Below, piece after piece: positions 10,912 to 24,610 of a stretch of DNA of 64,000 bases. The number at the start of each line of letters is the position of its first letter. The stretch's first letter is position 1. Below the pieces are notes generated by a model. It was given only the letters and a program-made list of their open reading frames with translations, did not search any database and was not told the origin of the DNA. The translations under genes were made by a program, and so were the position numbers. The DNA comes from Notospermus geniculatus (taxonomy: Eukaryota; Nemertea; Pilidiophora; Heteronemertea; Lineidae). Location of the stretch: assembly GCA_002633025.1 (NCBI GenBank), contig NMRB01000002.1:139081-203080 (forward strand). Direction: 5' to 3'.

Positions 10912-13900
10912 CGTCATACCAAAAGCTATATTTGATATTGAACACCTCGCACAAGCTCTTTAGAAACATCTGTTAGTTGGCTATTATAAACTGGCACTGG
11001 ATCGATGCACCGCACAGTATGTGGGACGACCATTGCAAACGACCTCGCGGAATAAATCCGTCCTTTGATAACTCCACGGAGAAATAAGATCGATCTGACA
11101 AACGCACAAAGCAAGGGAAATGGCACTTGTGATATTCGTCAGATGCGAGACAAGTCTCAGGTGAATTATGGCCATCTTGGATTAGGCTGGGGTGCCCTAA
11201 TTATCAACCTGCCGGCCAGGGGAACGATGGGAGTAATTCAATCAAGCAGCTTTTCCCTCTTCTATTGAGCAATTTCCAATTGAGCAGGTTTCAAATATTT
11301 AATGAGTGAGCTGACCATTATTGTCTGTGGGGCCCATAGCAATCAGTGGATGCTGTCTGCACCGGTTCACATGAGAATTAAGTACAGCTTTGGGAACCCA
11401 AGGACGAAATTTACCCTGACCTCTTTACAGGAACAGGAAGTCAGGGGCTGATCAAGCCAGATCCGACCAGACGTAAGGACAAAGGGAAAGACAATTAATG
11501 CTAAACTTGGAGAGATTATGGGGCAGACTCCCCTTGATGAACTGGATTAACTGTCGTGTACCGAGTCCACCAATAACCAGGTTGCATGGGTGTTGCAAGG
11601 AGTTCGCTTAGAGTCTGGATGTCAAATTGCCAAATGTCCAGGTTGCTCTAAGCAGTGGTCGTCGTTTACGTCCGAATGAATTCAGCATTAGAAGTCACGT
11701 GAAGGCAAAGCATATGACCCAATTGTCAGTTTTGCCAACATTACTGATTAGAATCTCAATGCCAACAGCACTGATAGACGGTACAGGAAGGATAGCGTGT
11801 CATCGCAATCGGGGGATCCTTGCCAGAGATACTGGTGCATCTCGCTTGATGCATATCTCCTCTCCATGACGGCAACACTCATCTCCATTGCTCTTGTTAA
11901 CAGGGCGATTCCAGTGTCTTTATTCCAGACTTTACAATCTATGAGGTAATTTTCAAGCAAGACATGCTTTCATTTGATTAAGGAGACATGGGTAAGGTAC
12001 AGACAAATACATGCCATGATCTAATCGTACTATTCTCTGGACCAATTCTCATCGTAATGAAAAGTACGACGCCACTGATGGAACCTCAAACTTCCTCCAC
12101 CAAAGGATTTCACAAATGCAATGTTGACTTTTTGCTCCACAGTTCGGAGCGGAAAGAATAAGATTTTGAAGCGGACCAGCCAGGTATCAACAACTGATTG
12201 AACATTCTAACAGGCGATCAATGTGATCAATATTCAATTGAACTGAATTGGCGCCACAGCTCTTTGTCGACCAAATTGAGATCAATTCTCAAAGGCCAGC
12301 AATATTCAACCACACTGATCAAAGAGTTCACACGACGAGCTCCAGTTCTGTCGGATTGCTTGAAAATTCATTAGATGCAGAATTCTCAGGTAGGACCAAG
12401 TTATACACTGTCACACCACTGCTATCCTAAGCCCTTCATTGGTATTGGGCGCAAGCACTAACGAACCCTGACCCGCCTTATACTCAGGTTCCCTACAGAT
12501 CTACATGTATACTAGTCTGTCAGGCTCTGTCACTTGGGCGCTATCTCTTGATGTGTCTCGATTGAAAGCCTGAGATTGAATACAGTGGCGCCGCTAAACA
12601 AGCCGGTAGTCTATCATGTTCTGGACTAGAGGTACTTCGAAGGGCGTTTGCACTTCTGCAGACCAACATAATGCGGCGCTGTGGTGTTTTTGTTCATGCA
12701 GTTCAGTGTAAGGATGTTCTACAGACTCAAAGGAAGTAAGCTCAGAGCAGTTTTAACAATGGAGTTCGCATTCTTTGCTGGTCTCTCAAAATACCAACAC
12801 GAGAAAGGTGCTTAGCGGTACCACAGCCCTTCTGCAACCTGCTCTCTCAAACTAAAACAAAGACCTACAACACGATGTAGCCTACGTGCATACATTGGGC
12901 CTTCCCACACCATGTGCTGTGAAACATGAAGTCAAAGAAAGGCAAAGTGTTGAATAATGGGTGATCAGCCATTCAACGTCAAAATGTCGGCACTTGACCA
13001 GAATGTCTGAAATTCAAACTAGAAATAACTTGATACTGTAACCTAATGTAAAATATCAGCTGATCGAGAGATGTCATGTACAGCCGTGGTACACACCACA
13101 GCTCAATCAAACCGGTGACCAAATCCATGACAAGTAATGAGCTATGTTCAGCCCCTTGTGCAAATGACGCCAAAATTCGTCTATGCTTCATGGAATTCTT
13201 TCAAAGGAACACCATTTGAAATGGACACGTACATGTACGTCTTTCGGATCCACAGTACATGTATACTGTGTGTTGCGTCAAAGAGCACAAAGTTTGGCAA
13301 CAATTATAACAACATATGGTGCATTTCAACTGCAATGGAGTGACATCAGTTACAATGAGATCCATTCATGGAGAGCAATCCTCGAATAGAACATGGTTCT
13401 GCCATGACTAAGGTCCCACAGCGTGGCACAATGATGAGTGTGGTGGTGCGGAATTGCGGAAGCCGGGCATACATCAGCCGGGGTGTCTGTAATTTGCGCT
13501 TGTCAGTTTCATTACATGTCGCCTGGCCACGCCCACAGACGGCTCCATTGTCTCGGTGATTGCACGTTGCTGCTTAAAAGTGGACTGGATGACTATCATT
13601 ACCGAAGCGCTGTATAATCTCGAGAAAAACACAGTATTAACTTCCAAGACATTCGCCGAAGATATTTGCAAAACAAATCTCAGATGAATATTTATGAGCA
13701 GCAAGGATCTGTGCTTACGCATATGAATAAGACCAATGTACACGAGGAACAATTACTTAAGAAACTGGAAGCCATAAAGATGGTTTAGGGTTTGACAAGC
13801 AGGCCAGGGGACCAACACGGGGTTTCTCTTTATCTATTGACTGCCCTCCTGTTAGGTTGGCCATGTCTCGGCATCAGATGATGTGCCGTAGAGAGCTCTG

Positions 13901-16828
13901 AGTCAGCAGGAGTCTAACATGGTACTCTAATGAAAGAAGCCTCTTAGAAATGCCTTTCTTAGCACTTCAGGTCCTGTTAAAGTGTGGGTGTGCATGTGTG
14001 AATGCTTCTCAGGGAAGACGAATGAAAAAGTGCCAGGAGGCGAGATGTCGATGAGATATCGGCGATTTTGAACACACACCAGTAGTGAATGACTTCATCG
14101 ATACCTAGGCCTTTTCCTACGTGTGGTTCTGGCTTTCAAAGTAATGATATTCAGAAAAGCAATTACCAGATATCTATTTCCGAATCCGTCATGCTAGGCT
14201 GACTTAGGATAGGAACCCCGATATCGGCCTTCCATCTGAACCCATTCTTCGGCTAGACTTTGTAAAGGAGTCTGTCAAACAGGCTTTTGTTACGGAAAAA
14301 GACATGATCAACATCATTCTCTGATCAGCTGATCAACATCTCTGATCAGCTCCAGCGAGCTACTATATCTGGATTGATATCACAAAAGCCATCCCATGAC
14401 AAGTATACAGATGAAGTTTCCTCAAAATGCATGGAATATCCCGAACCCAATTGAGCATAATATCACAGTGCCAAGATAGGATCTTCCATATCGGACAGAG
14501 CAGTCACCGACTTGGCTTTTGTATCACGCCAGAACATCATGAATGGCCCCACCAGCAACCATCAGGAGCAAATCGTTTAAACTTATTAAATTGGAGAATT
14601 AATCAACTGGAATAATGGAGTTGAAAGTAGGATAGAATACGCTCCAGTTCCTTTTCAAGAGCACAAAACACGATTTGATGTCGCAGGCTAAAAATAGCTC
14701 GCGTAATCGCAGGAACATGACTTAGCAAGATGGACCATAAGCGATATTCAAATAGTTCTCGACACAAAAGATATCTCCAGCACAACTCGAGGTTGTAAAT
14801 TCTGGGGTATTTTCACTAAAGGATGACACTGAGGCCGTTGCGGGGACATTAACACTCGTTGCCCCGGGTTACAATCGTATTCCCGAGAGATGCGAATCAG
14901 CCAATCTAATTGGCTGGGTAATCCTAGTCGCTGATTTCATCTGGACAATGCCCGCGACATCTTATCCATCTGCCACAATGTGTCAGCTGGTTACGAGACC
15001 GCTGTTGATGTTAGGCGAGGAGCCAACAGACCAGATCAATGGCTACGATTGTCAATCACTTATAAGCCACACCCATGCAGCTGCTGCTGCGTGCAAGCGT
15101 TGATCATGATAGTATCGAACGACGACGCCGTAAGGTGGCATGTCACGTGATGTTTGGAAATGAACAATCATGCCAGGCAGCGATTCAGTCCATGACTTTA
15201 AATATTTTATTGTCTCTGATGATTTGTTGCATATGAAATAGACTTCAGAGGACAGCACTATAATCAGAAACACGTCATGAACTATTCATAAACACATATT
15301 CCTGACCTATCCCATGGGTACAAGGGGTGCAAATGGCACCAATTTTCACATGTAGGCCCCTAGTGCAGTTGTCACAAAGTACCATGACTGACCCACGGCT
15401 GATAATGTGAGATTTCAAAAAAACGTCTGTTGGGTAGAAATACATTCTCACTTTCTAATTGATCACACCGTCTACGCTAGAAATGAACACCTCAACCACT
15501 TTAGGGAGTGTTTTTGCCATTACGTTATCAGCAAAAGCTTTGGTTATACAATTCTTCAGAATGGAATAGATAAAGTTCCACTGAACCATAACTACATGTA
15601 TTTGACTTCAGATGCGATCCGGTCGAATCCGATTGTGGTTCAAAACTCTTGCGTGTAAACGCTACCCAATGCGGTCCAATGTGGATTTTGCTCCCGATCA
15701 GTGTGTCCACCCAGAATCGTTGTGGGTCAAGCCCACTGCACGCACTGCTGTGTGGTATCAGCTACCAGTCTGCCAGGCATCACATTCTCGAAGTCTTTGT
15801 TGGTCTGCATGAAATTCATCATATTCTGAATTTCGAGCCTTTGAGTCAACTTTCAAAACCCCCGCGGAACCAGGCAATGCAGGATTCAGACAAATACCGC
15901 TCACCGCATGACCTCTCCACTGCTGAAGAAATGCAATTACATCTGAAAGCATAGCTGGTGGTATGGAAGAACTTGCAATGTGAAATGTCATAAAATCAAT
16001 TAGTCCCCTTGCCTTTAGGAAGCTCTAATAGTTCCAGGCAGATCTCAGTGGGTGTCAAGCAAATCCTTTTCAAAATTAGAAGTGGCAGGATGGAGCAAGC
16101 AGAATTTAATTGTTGTGATTGGACAGAATTACCTCGGAGGAACAATCTGATGGATGGACTGAAACGAAGAAACATCGAACAGAATTAACTCATTTGAAGT
16201 GGAGAAAATTTCATTTTGAAACTCTAATTTTAGGCTTGAAACAAGGCTCGTCATGAACACATTGCACGCTAGGTTATAATTTGGGTGGTTGGTACATGTA
16301 CCGTGATCCATAATAACAGAGAATTTCAGAACAATCACCATGGGTAATCCAGGGGGTAATACAGCAGGAACTGTCCTTGGAGCCGATTCGAAATGGCTTG
16401 GCACGACTTCCAAGCAATTTGGATGACGTCCACCCAACTTTGGTGTACAACACCCTAAAAGTGGTACCAAAAGACAGAAAGACAACGTGGAAATGCGAAT
16501 CGACCTCTCACATCCTGCAAGCTTGAGCACCAAAGTTTATTTTTGCAAATCGTTCTTGAAAGACAAAACCTGATCGGCTTTTTCCACAGCTGGAGAAGTT
16601 AAGAATCACATAATGGTCAGCTACTAGAAGCAATGATGACATATCGACCATCATATCAACTAGATTGGTAAAATTCCTCACATGCATTGGAAAGGCAAGT
16701 TATTTCTAATTGCATTGCAAGGATATCCCAAATTATTCATAACAAGAGGTATTTCAGGCCAACATTTGTTTGCACCTTGGCTTACACCGACAAATTGTGA
16801 AAATCATTGCATGTACTTCCTCTTGAAA

Positions 16829-17420
16829 TGTACGAGGCTGGTGTATCCACTGGATCATTAAGCTGTACGAGGCTGGTGTATCCACTGGATCATTAAGCTG
16901 TACGAGGCTGGTGTATCCACTGGATCATTAAGCTGTACGAGGCTGGTGTATCCACTGGATCATTAAGCTGTACGAGGCTGGTGTATCCACTGGATCATTA
17001 AGCTGTACGAGGCTGGTGTATCCACTGGATCATTAAGCTGTACGAGGCTGGTGTATCCACTGGATCATTAAGCTGTACGAGGCTGGTGTATCCACTGGAT
17101 CATTAAGCTGTACGAGGCTGGTGTATCCACTGGATCATTAAGCTGTACGAGGCTGGTGTATCCACTGGATCATTAAGCTGTACGAGGCTGGTGTATCCAC
17201 TGGATCATTAAGCTGTATGAGGCTGGTTTATATCCACTGGATCATTAAGCTGTATGAGGCTGGTTTATATCCACTGGATCATAAACCTGTATGAGGCTGG
17301 TGAATCCACTGGATCTGGCTGTAGGCTGGTGTATCCACTGGATCATCAGGCTGTATGAGGCTGGTGTATCCACTGGATCATTAAGCGGTATGAGGCTGGT
17401 AGTATCCACTGGATCATGTC
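16829..17420. repeat. 35-bp minisatellite: 11 identical and 6 diverged units
   Basis: The unit is TGTACGAGGCTGGTGTATCC followed by ACTGGATCATTAAGC. Eleven copies at 16829-17213 are identical. The remaining copies change TACGAGG to TATGAGG and lengthen or shorten to 32-37 bp. The minus-strand frame (17245-17433) is a by-product. Confidence 0.97.
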
Positions 17421-17772
17421 CACAACCTACCAAACCGACCTATCATGATCTGTAATGATATACACATCAGTTTCTAACCATTGGGACTCCATTATGTAAC
17501 ACGAAAAAGAACAATCTCGTGTCCTATCACGGTGCTCCATAGTTACTGCACAATGCAAAACATCTCCATGAAGAGAAAAGGATGAAACAAGTATGAGGTC
17601 AACAATTTCCTCGAGTGGCATTTTTTCACTGTTCTTCACCACCCAAGGCACATTTAATCATTTTCGATTAATTCCTTTGAAGGAAAAGAGACGTAATTCC
17701 AGCCTGCACTGAAGTGGAAGTTAAATTGCCCCAAGGAACGGTAACATAGATAAATCAGGAATTCACAAAATA

Positions 17773-17850
17773 TTCTAGTGCACCGGTTGAGTGGTGCGGG
17801 AGAGATTCACATCTCTCACCGCTGAGGCTGTAGGTTCATTTCCTGGCCAG
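17773..17850 (+). repeat. tRNA-like SINE remnant
   Basis: CCGGTTGAGTGGTGCGG resembles an internal A box, and GTAGGTTCATTTCCTGG, at tRNA-like spacing, resembles a B box (consensus GGTTCGANTCC). It does not fold convincingly as an intact tRNA. Confidence 0.4.
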
Positions 17851-18689
17851 ACATCATGTACGATAGAACGTGCATACTTTTTCAGATTTCATAAATGCTA
17901 CGATTGACCGATGACCCCCCAGCCCCCGTTTTGGTGAAATGGCCACTCGGATCAGAAGTTCTGAATGTCAACATCCAAAACCATTACCAAAACCGCTGGT
18001 CGATTTTACACAGGATACGTACAAATGTACATGCTTTAGTAGATATCGCCAAACATACCGATTTCTACTTCATACAATTTCTCCATTTTGCCATAGAGAG
18101 TCTATAAATATCGCAGGAATCCTCAACGCCTTCACAGTTGGTCTCGCCCTGAGTTCAATATTTACTAGAGCAGAGCCACAGCCCCACCCCACATTTCATC
18201 ATTTGCCACAGTGATCGGCATCGCCCATCAAGTCCAAAGTCACAACCAGCATAGAGTGAAACACATGCACTCAACACCCAAGGAAAACTCACCCCTGGCA
18301 TTCCCAGTCACAAGAAATGAACAATGGACCTCGCATAATCAGCACTGAATCAATTATTGATCAATAATCAATTACAAAATCAATAGCTGATACGCTATTG
18401 ATCTTTGATTGGTGTAGGGTGATTTGATTGTGGATAACGCTTTATTTAGATGTCTTTTTTATAATTATAGATGAAGTAACAGAAGCATAAACAGCCACGG
18501 GGCAAATCGAATCGCTCGATTGCACCAATGTGATAAACGTATTGGAAAATCATGACAGGATGATAAAGGAAAGTGAAGTATTTACATCGCAGGCTCGGTG
18601 CCTGACATTTAAGTTGCAAGGGGATTGGTCTAGTCTTTAGAGAAACTCCTTATCCTAAAGATCAACTCTGTCAGTTTCTTCAATGCCAT

Positions 18690-18800
18690 CAGAGGGCCTA
18701 AGCTTGCACTGCCTCTAGTGGGCAGGCCTACCAGACGACTGATGGCATAGACCCGAGGTTCGAATCAATTGATCTCGACTATTTCTTTGGGATGAAAGTT
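18690..18800 (+). repeat. tRNA-like SINE remnant
   Basis: TCTAGTGGGCAGGCC followed about 35 bases later by GACCCGAGGTTCGAATC gives an A-box-like and a near-perfect B-box motif. No full cloverleaf or 3' tail is evident. Confidence 0.4.
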
Positions 18801-20339
18801 CACTTCTTATACGCTTACGAAGTAAAGGGCTATCATCATCTGGGAAATTGTCGATTCTGCTCAACACACTTACGCCGCCAAAAATTGAGATCACGTTGAA
18901 TTGCAGTATCTCAATGGAGCCATCAGGGGCAACATTGAAAACTTATTTCAACGTCGTTTTTTCGAGTACCGTATCCCAGGCACTGAAGATAGCAAAGGGC
19001 ACGGTATAGGCAAGTAAAATCCCAATCAGCTCAGCAAACCACGTAGCCTACGACTCATACGATTCTATTGAGTAGATGTGTTGTGGTTAAAGGCGATTTG
19101 AATATTCCTCCTTTTAGAAAGGCACCAAAATGATGGGTTAAAGATGTTGAAAGTAAGCCATACATGGAAAGTAGGTAATAATTCAATACTTTTTAATCTA
19201 GTGTGTTTATTTGCTGTGCTTATTTATATAATCTGCCCGCAGGCTAGCAAACAGAAATCAATAGCTTAGATATTGACTAGAAAAATCAGATCAGAGGCGC
19301 GTCCGCTAGGTTAGGGTTACTCAGAGAGAATAATTACAGAAGGCTTACCATATAATGTGGTATTTTATACAAGACCAGAATCGCTTACTTCATTTACACA
19401 TGAAACTTGTCAATTATTCAAGTAATGATTATACACAACGGCAGTCCCCCGCAGGCTCTGTAACCAAAAGATGATGCTTAAACCTCCGTTACGATAAATA
19501 TAGAGTCCTAACAAATGCAAATTTCACCATCAATGCCATTGCAATCAGGGCACCTAGAGAAATACAACTCCACAGTGAACTGTGATGAAAAACCTTGAGG
19601 GCTTCGTCCCAGGGTGCCAGAATTGACAGCAGTTGGTTTTCGCATACAGCCGCCCCTAAGAACCCGCGCAGACACGCTGTGAGCCCGTCGCGGGGCGTGA
19701 GGGTTAATATTAGTAATTATCTACTCATCAATCTCACCGGGATTAAAATTCATCTATTTATCAGTGGCACTGTAGCCATGTCACATGCTCTGCTAGCTGC
19801 GTCATTGATTGTACGCAGATACCAACGTTAAAAGCCGACAACGCTCGTTATGTTACCACAGCCACAGCTAGCCTAGCGCTTGTCAATCATGACAACGCAT
19901 TCCAGCAGAGCTCCACCCACTCAGAAAATCCATCAATGCATCCCTCGGAGGCAAAAGCAGACTGTCTCGCTAATGTCCTTACCTCAGCATTAGCTCCAGC
20001 TTGTCCGCTATTGGTGGATCTCGCTATCCAATAAGGAAGCGAGGATGCTGGTAATGCGACAACGCGACCGTATTCTTAAGGGGCTCGCCTGGCCTGCAGG
20101 TGTTTTATGGAGGCGGTATTTTTACTAATCTTCCTGGGTAAAAGAGCTGCAGGATGCGAGATTTCTGATGTAAATGGGGACGGGATAATCTGTTTGATAG
20201 GAATCATGGCCGCATGGGATGATGAAGCTCTAATGGGTAGAAGGCAGCTGATCACACTTCCTGTACTACAGCGCTCGGCCATAGATGTTCTCGATGGATC
20301 CGAAGCCATATAATCTGTGAGGAATCTTGAATTCAGAAC
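18801..20339. other. Gene-free stretch
   Basis: No exon is supported. AT-rich homeodomain-like motifs (TAATTAT, GGGATTAAA) cluster near 19700-19760. Confidence 0.5.
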
Positions 20340-20975
20340 TGTCAACACACTCGTTCACCTTGACGTGTTCTAGTTGTCAATTTCACCTTGGTTCAATTGC
20401 CATCCTTCATCTCGCGGTCCTCTTATATACATTGTACCTGTTCCAGCATCTCTATATCATTGTTATGATGACAACACTCGACCTCAACATGATACTGCAG
20501 TCACGTTTATTTCAGTTGGGTCCAGTAGCCATAACATTCTTGTCGCGCTCCTCTTACCTGTTTCAACATCTCTTATGACAACATACTGCCTCACCTCAGG
20601 ACACCAAACCACAAGCATGTCTATTTCAGGTGGGTTCAATCGCCATAACCTTTGTCATCTTACCTGTGTCAGCATGTCCTCATCCCTTGGTCTTATTACC
20701 ATGAAATAACCATATGCACTGCCTCACCTCAACATACCACAAGCATGTCTATTGCAGCTGGGTTCACCCTCATCCTCCATACATGTCATATCGCGGTCCT
20801 CATGAGTCGGCATCTCTTCATCATTCGTTCTTATTACCATGAAATGACAACATGCACTGCCTCACCTGAACTCACCCGAACTCACTACAAGCGTGTCTAT
20901 TTTAGCTGGGGTTGAACCTTCAGGACGCTGTCCTCTTACCTGTGTCAGCATCTCTTCCGTCTTTATGTCCAGGTA
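20340..20975. repeat. Degenerate tandem repeat, about 140-bp unit, four to five copies
   Basis: Each unit contains variants of CTGCCTCACCT, ACCACAAGCATGTCTATT, TCAGCTGGGTTCA and CTTACCTGTGTCAGCATCTC in the same order. The units have diverged strongly, so this is an old array. The overlapping plus-strand frames here reflect the repeat and not a protein. Confidence 0.75.
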
Positions 20976-21775
20976 AGGTGCGAGGTCCCATACTCTTTGG
21001 TTACAGGTATTAGTGAGAGGAACCTTAATAAGGGTCACTGGCCAGTTGGGTCCACTGCCCCACTCTGACCGCCCTAATCTGTGGCGGACAGATGGCACTA
21101 AGATAACTCGACCTTATACACCAGAGAAAGATGGAGACAAGAGAATTATCATTATCAAGAAACACCAGGAACAGAATTCCACTAGCTTTAGAACACTTCA
21201 AAAAGAATGAATTATAATGTTGCTGTCGTCGTAGTCATTGAAATAGAATATGACTGTATGCCAAAGACTGAAGAGAAATGCAACACACGCAAGACTTTCT
21301 TTCGCTGAGGTCCCAGCTGAATAACCTCGAGAGACATAATGAGTTGAACAAAGGAGGAGTGAGGTAAATTCTTGAGGATTTTTTGAATTTTTTTTGTCAA
21401 GTATTGCAACAATCTATTGAGAACTCGAGAAGTCATTGATTGACTGCAAGAAGTTTCCTTTAGATTGAAAAACTTGACAACAAAGGCATGTTGAAACATT
21501 CCTCAATGTTGTCAATGTGTTGAAGGGCCATGGAAAAAAAGAGGATTTTTCCGCAATATACTAGTACTTCATCAATTCTTTTCAAAATTTCGAAAACCCG
21601 GAGGGATGAAATTTCCAATGACCCCTGAGCCCTGAGTGTGTTTCATTTCGTCCCACTCTGCCAGTGTCTAATAGCACAGTGAGTGGATAGAAAATGACTC
21701 CAGACAGAGAATTCAGATGTGTGAAGTAGTTTGTCACAGAGAGCTTTTTATTGACTCCCCTACTCATAACACGTG
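20976..21775. other. Gene-free stretch
   Basis: Nothing recognised. A purine/T-rich segment near 21380 is low in complexity. Confidence 0.5.
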
Positions 21776-22062
21776 GACGACCGCGTTTCGCCCTCGAGTC
21801 TTTTCGCCCGCAGTTCGTCGCTTACGTCGAAAAAAAGGGGTATAAATGATGAATTCTCCGCCATCGCATCCTGATATATTGAAGAAGATGTACCTACAAT
21901 GTCACCAATGTCGTCTCAAATCAATCGGATAGGTTCCAAGATAATGTTAAAGTTTTTGAACCTCCTGTCTTGTCCCTAGTGTCGTCGCTCTCAAGTTTTT
22001 TCGTCCCCATTAGTTCGCCCCCAACTCATTCAACCCGACATGCCCGAGGGTGAAACGACCGC
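21776..22062. mobile_element. Possible degraded inverted-repeat element
   Basis: GTTTCGCCCTCGAG near the left end is inverted as CCCGAGGGTGAAAC at the right (two mismatches). Both ends carry further TTCGCCC / GGGCGAA-like motifs and CGACC. The pairing is imperfect and no target duplication is clear. Confidence 0.35.
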
Positions 22063-23098
22063 AAATCACCCGAAGACAACCGTCAGTGAAGAATATACGC
22101 CTAGTTTTACAGAAGACCTCATTGTAACACAAAATAAATGAAGCTGGAGACTTCTGAAATTGGACAACCTCAACATATCTCACACAATAGAGGTATCAGT
22201 TATGTAGTCTGATGCATTTATGGCACGCTCATCTTAGAATTTAATGACTAAAGATCTTGAATAGGAGTAGCATTACCAGAGATATTCAAGCCAGCTGTAA
22301 TATCACTTCGACACAAATTAGCCACACCAATACAGGCAACAGTACACTGTAATTCAGAGTACGACGATTCTTTTCAAATCTATAATTCCACACGTAAATG
22401 TATCCCTAATGGCTGCCGAAGTGTCATATTGGAAACAACAGTGGTTGCGGGCTCGAACACCTGTCCACGCATGCGCCATGTGAGGGTTGGGGCGATTTCA
22501 GTTTTCTAATCCAGCAAGCTGGATCTGGAAGATAGATTTTTTTTCAATTTTGAGGTCAAAATGGAGGAATGGTTCTTGCATTGAATTCAGTTTCAGTAAT
22601 TGGTTAAATAGGCCTACGTGACAGAGACGACCAAAGGTGAATTTTCTTCTCGACTGCCCATCCCGTCTCCAGGGCTGGGATCAACGACAGGCAGGAGTAC
22701 GCACACCACCCTCCGGACAACCTCGCATAATACAATAACTTTCCTCCCATTAATTATAACCCTAAGGAGAGAAGACGACACCATGCTGGAAACAATAACA
22801 ATGGACGCCATTATGCATCACTTGCGGCAGGCCATAGCTTTGGCAATGGAGACCAACTGCAAAAGGATAAAAGATTATGGATGGTGCATATCATCGTGAC
22901 GTTAACCCATTATGTTGAAAGCCCGTCCAGCTGGATACTAGTTGGTGGCACACATTTCAGTTGGAGTTTTGTGTTTGCGATACGGCTCACATACACAATT
23001 TTCAAGCATGTGTGCTATCAGCTTTAGCAACGACGTCAGTGAGATGACCTACCATCGCAAAATACCTCGGTAGTTGGCGGTAAGATCAGATCTAATGT

Positions 23099-23227
23099 CC
23101 ACAGTTAGTAGATTTGCGACAGCCATTGGGGACACACAGCCATATAGGCTATACATGTATGTACACTATGCATGAAAGTGGACTTCATGCGAGTCCCCAT
23201 TTGTGTAGTATAGCACGGAATGACCCC
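23099..23227. repeat. Dispersed repeat, copy A
   Basis: It begins CCACAGTTAGTAG and contains GTGGACTTCATGCGAGTCCC followed by CATTTGTGTA. The same blocks recur in the same order and orientation at 37317-37440. The minus-strand translations share TQMGTRMKSTFM, but stops and different flanks suggest a non-coding repeat. Confidence 0.7.
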
Positions 23228-24429
23228 ATTCAACACTAGATCACGTATGGACGCGTGTGGAGGTGAGAATCTCTTCGAAAGAAAATATCGTGCACTGGTC
23301 AAACTTTTATGGATCTTTCATCTTGGGAGAAGCCTTCCATATTGATGCAGCAATTTCGCAAATGGATATCTTCCAGGCAAGAAAACTCCAGACCTGGTCA
23401 CGATGTCGAAAATCACGACAGAGACGGTGTTGATCTTAATGGAACATGTTATCAAAAATTAGTATGCTGAAATGAACTTCATATTTCAGTGAAATGTTAT
23501 TAAATTGTGTCCAGCAGCGAGATCGGAATAGGAATAGCTTTCGTTCAAACCTGATTCACATCTTTCTCATTGTCAGCAAGTTTCTCACGGATAAATAAGC
23601 CACAAATCATACATTTGTATCTTACTTAGAGGAGATTTTGGCCAGTGAAAATTTGTCAAGATATCTGCAGCAGTTCGCGAAGGATCAATAGAAGAGGAAG
23701 AGTCCGTCACAGCAAGTGACTTTCAAATATCAGCCATCTTTAGGATCCATGTTGGAAGCTTGAAGTAGTGTCATCCGTCCGATTCAGTTCTTATAGTACA
23801 TTCGCATCAAATTGAAAACAAAGTTTTCATGAGCTCAGAATCGTTTATTTACAGAATTATCAAGTAATGTCAGGTTCAACAGCTCTGATTGCGAAGCCAA
23901 AAAACCCGCCCTATAGTTGTACATATCAAATTATGATTCCAATTGCCAGTAACCATAGCTTACACGAAAGATATCCAATGACTAGCCATCTTGGTAAACT
24001 TCTCAGAATCCATATAAATGTACAATGATATCCCCATGACAATTAGTCAATTCTCTCCATGTTTCTTTGGTGAGTTTAGCATGATAATAGGCTTGCTCGC
24101 CTCTCTGTCTTGTCCGTCGAGACAAAAAGAAAGCAGTTCGGGTATTGAATTCAATTTTCACGCAACATCTTCTATGGCTTCAAATCGAAAGTTGTCCGGC
24201 TTCTAGCATGCTTAGTTACCATGTCTTGCCACCATTATCAAGTTACGGCGAGTATCAAAGCCACGCCGCTTGATAAATCCTATTGAAATGTACTATGGCG
24301 ATAAGGCCGCCGCTTTTGTGAAGCGATGACTCTGGCATTACGGCGTGCAGGTACTCATTCGAATGTAACAGCTAATAAGGGCTATAAAAGAATTATAGAT
24401 TGGTCTTTTCTGAATCAATTTAGCATGCA

Positions 24430-24610
24430 CAATATGGTTAATCTAATATAGCCTCCTAAAAGGCAGAAATAATGATATTCCATCAAAATTAACTCATTAA
24501 TGATTGAATTTTCGAATGAAATTCTTCCAAGTCCTGATTGGAATAGAATTGGTCTTGGCTGCATGATGAGAATATCTCATCAATGCCGGCAGTCATTGAT
24601 GGTAGCTGAC
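24430..24610. promoter_or_regulatory. Candidate regulatory element (AT-rich motif cluster)
   Basis: The stretch has GGTTAATCTAAT, TTAACTCATTAATGATTGAA and other TAAT/ATTA cores, unlike the surrounding sequence. This is motif density only. There is no conservation evidence here. Confidence 0.2.

Larger units (their letters stand above)
9077..16828. other. Gene-free stretch with small palindromes
   Basis: I found no supportable exon. Purine-rich sequence runs around 9345-9460. A palindrome lies at 9965-9983, a GC-rich hairpin at 10149-10185 and a 20-bp palindrome at 10892-10911. An open frame at 16129-16533 (minus, 134 codons) has a hydrophobic start but no further support. Confidence 0.55.

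Noticed and set aside
16129-16533. 134-codon minus-strand frame with a hydrophobic start, possibly secreted
   Set aside because: No domain, cysteine pattern or splice context supports it, and a frame this long is expected by chance in 64 kb.
16829-17420. CRISPR-like array
   Set aside because: Units are contiguous with no unique spacers, and the DNA is eukaryotic.
17245-17433. Repetitive peptide frame with DPVDT units
   Set aside because: It is a translation of the degenerate minisatellite units, and the frame breaks where units change length.
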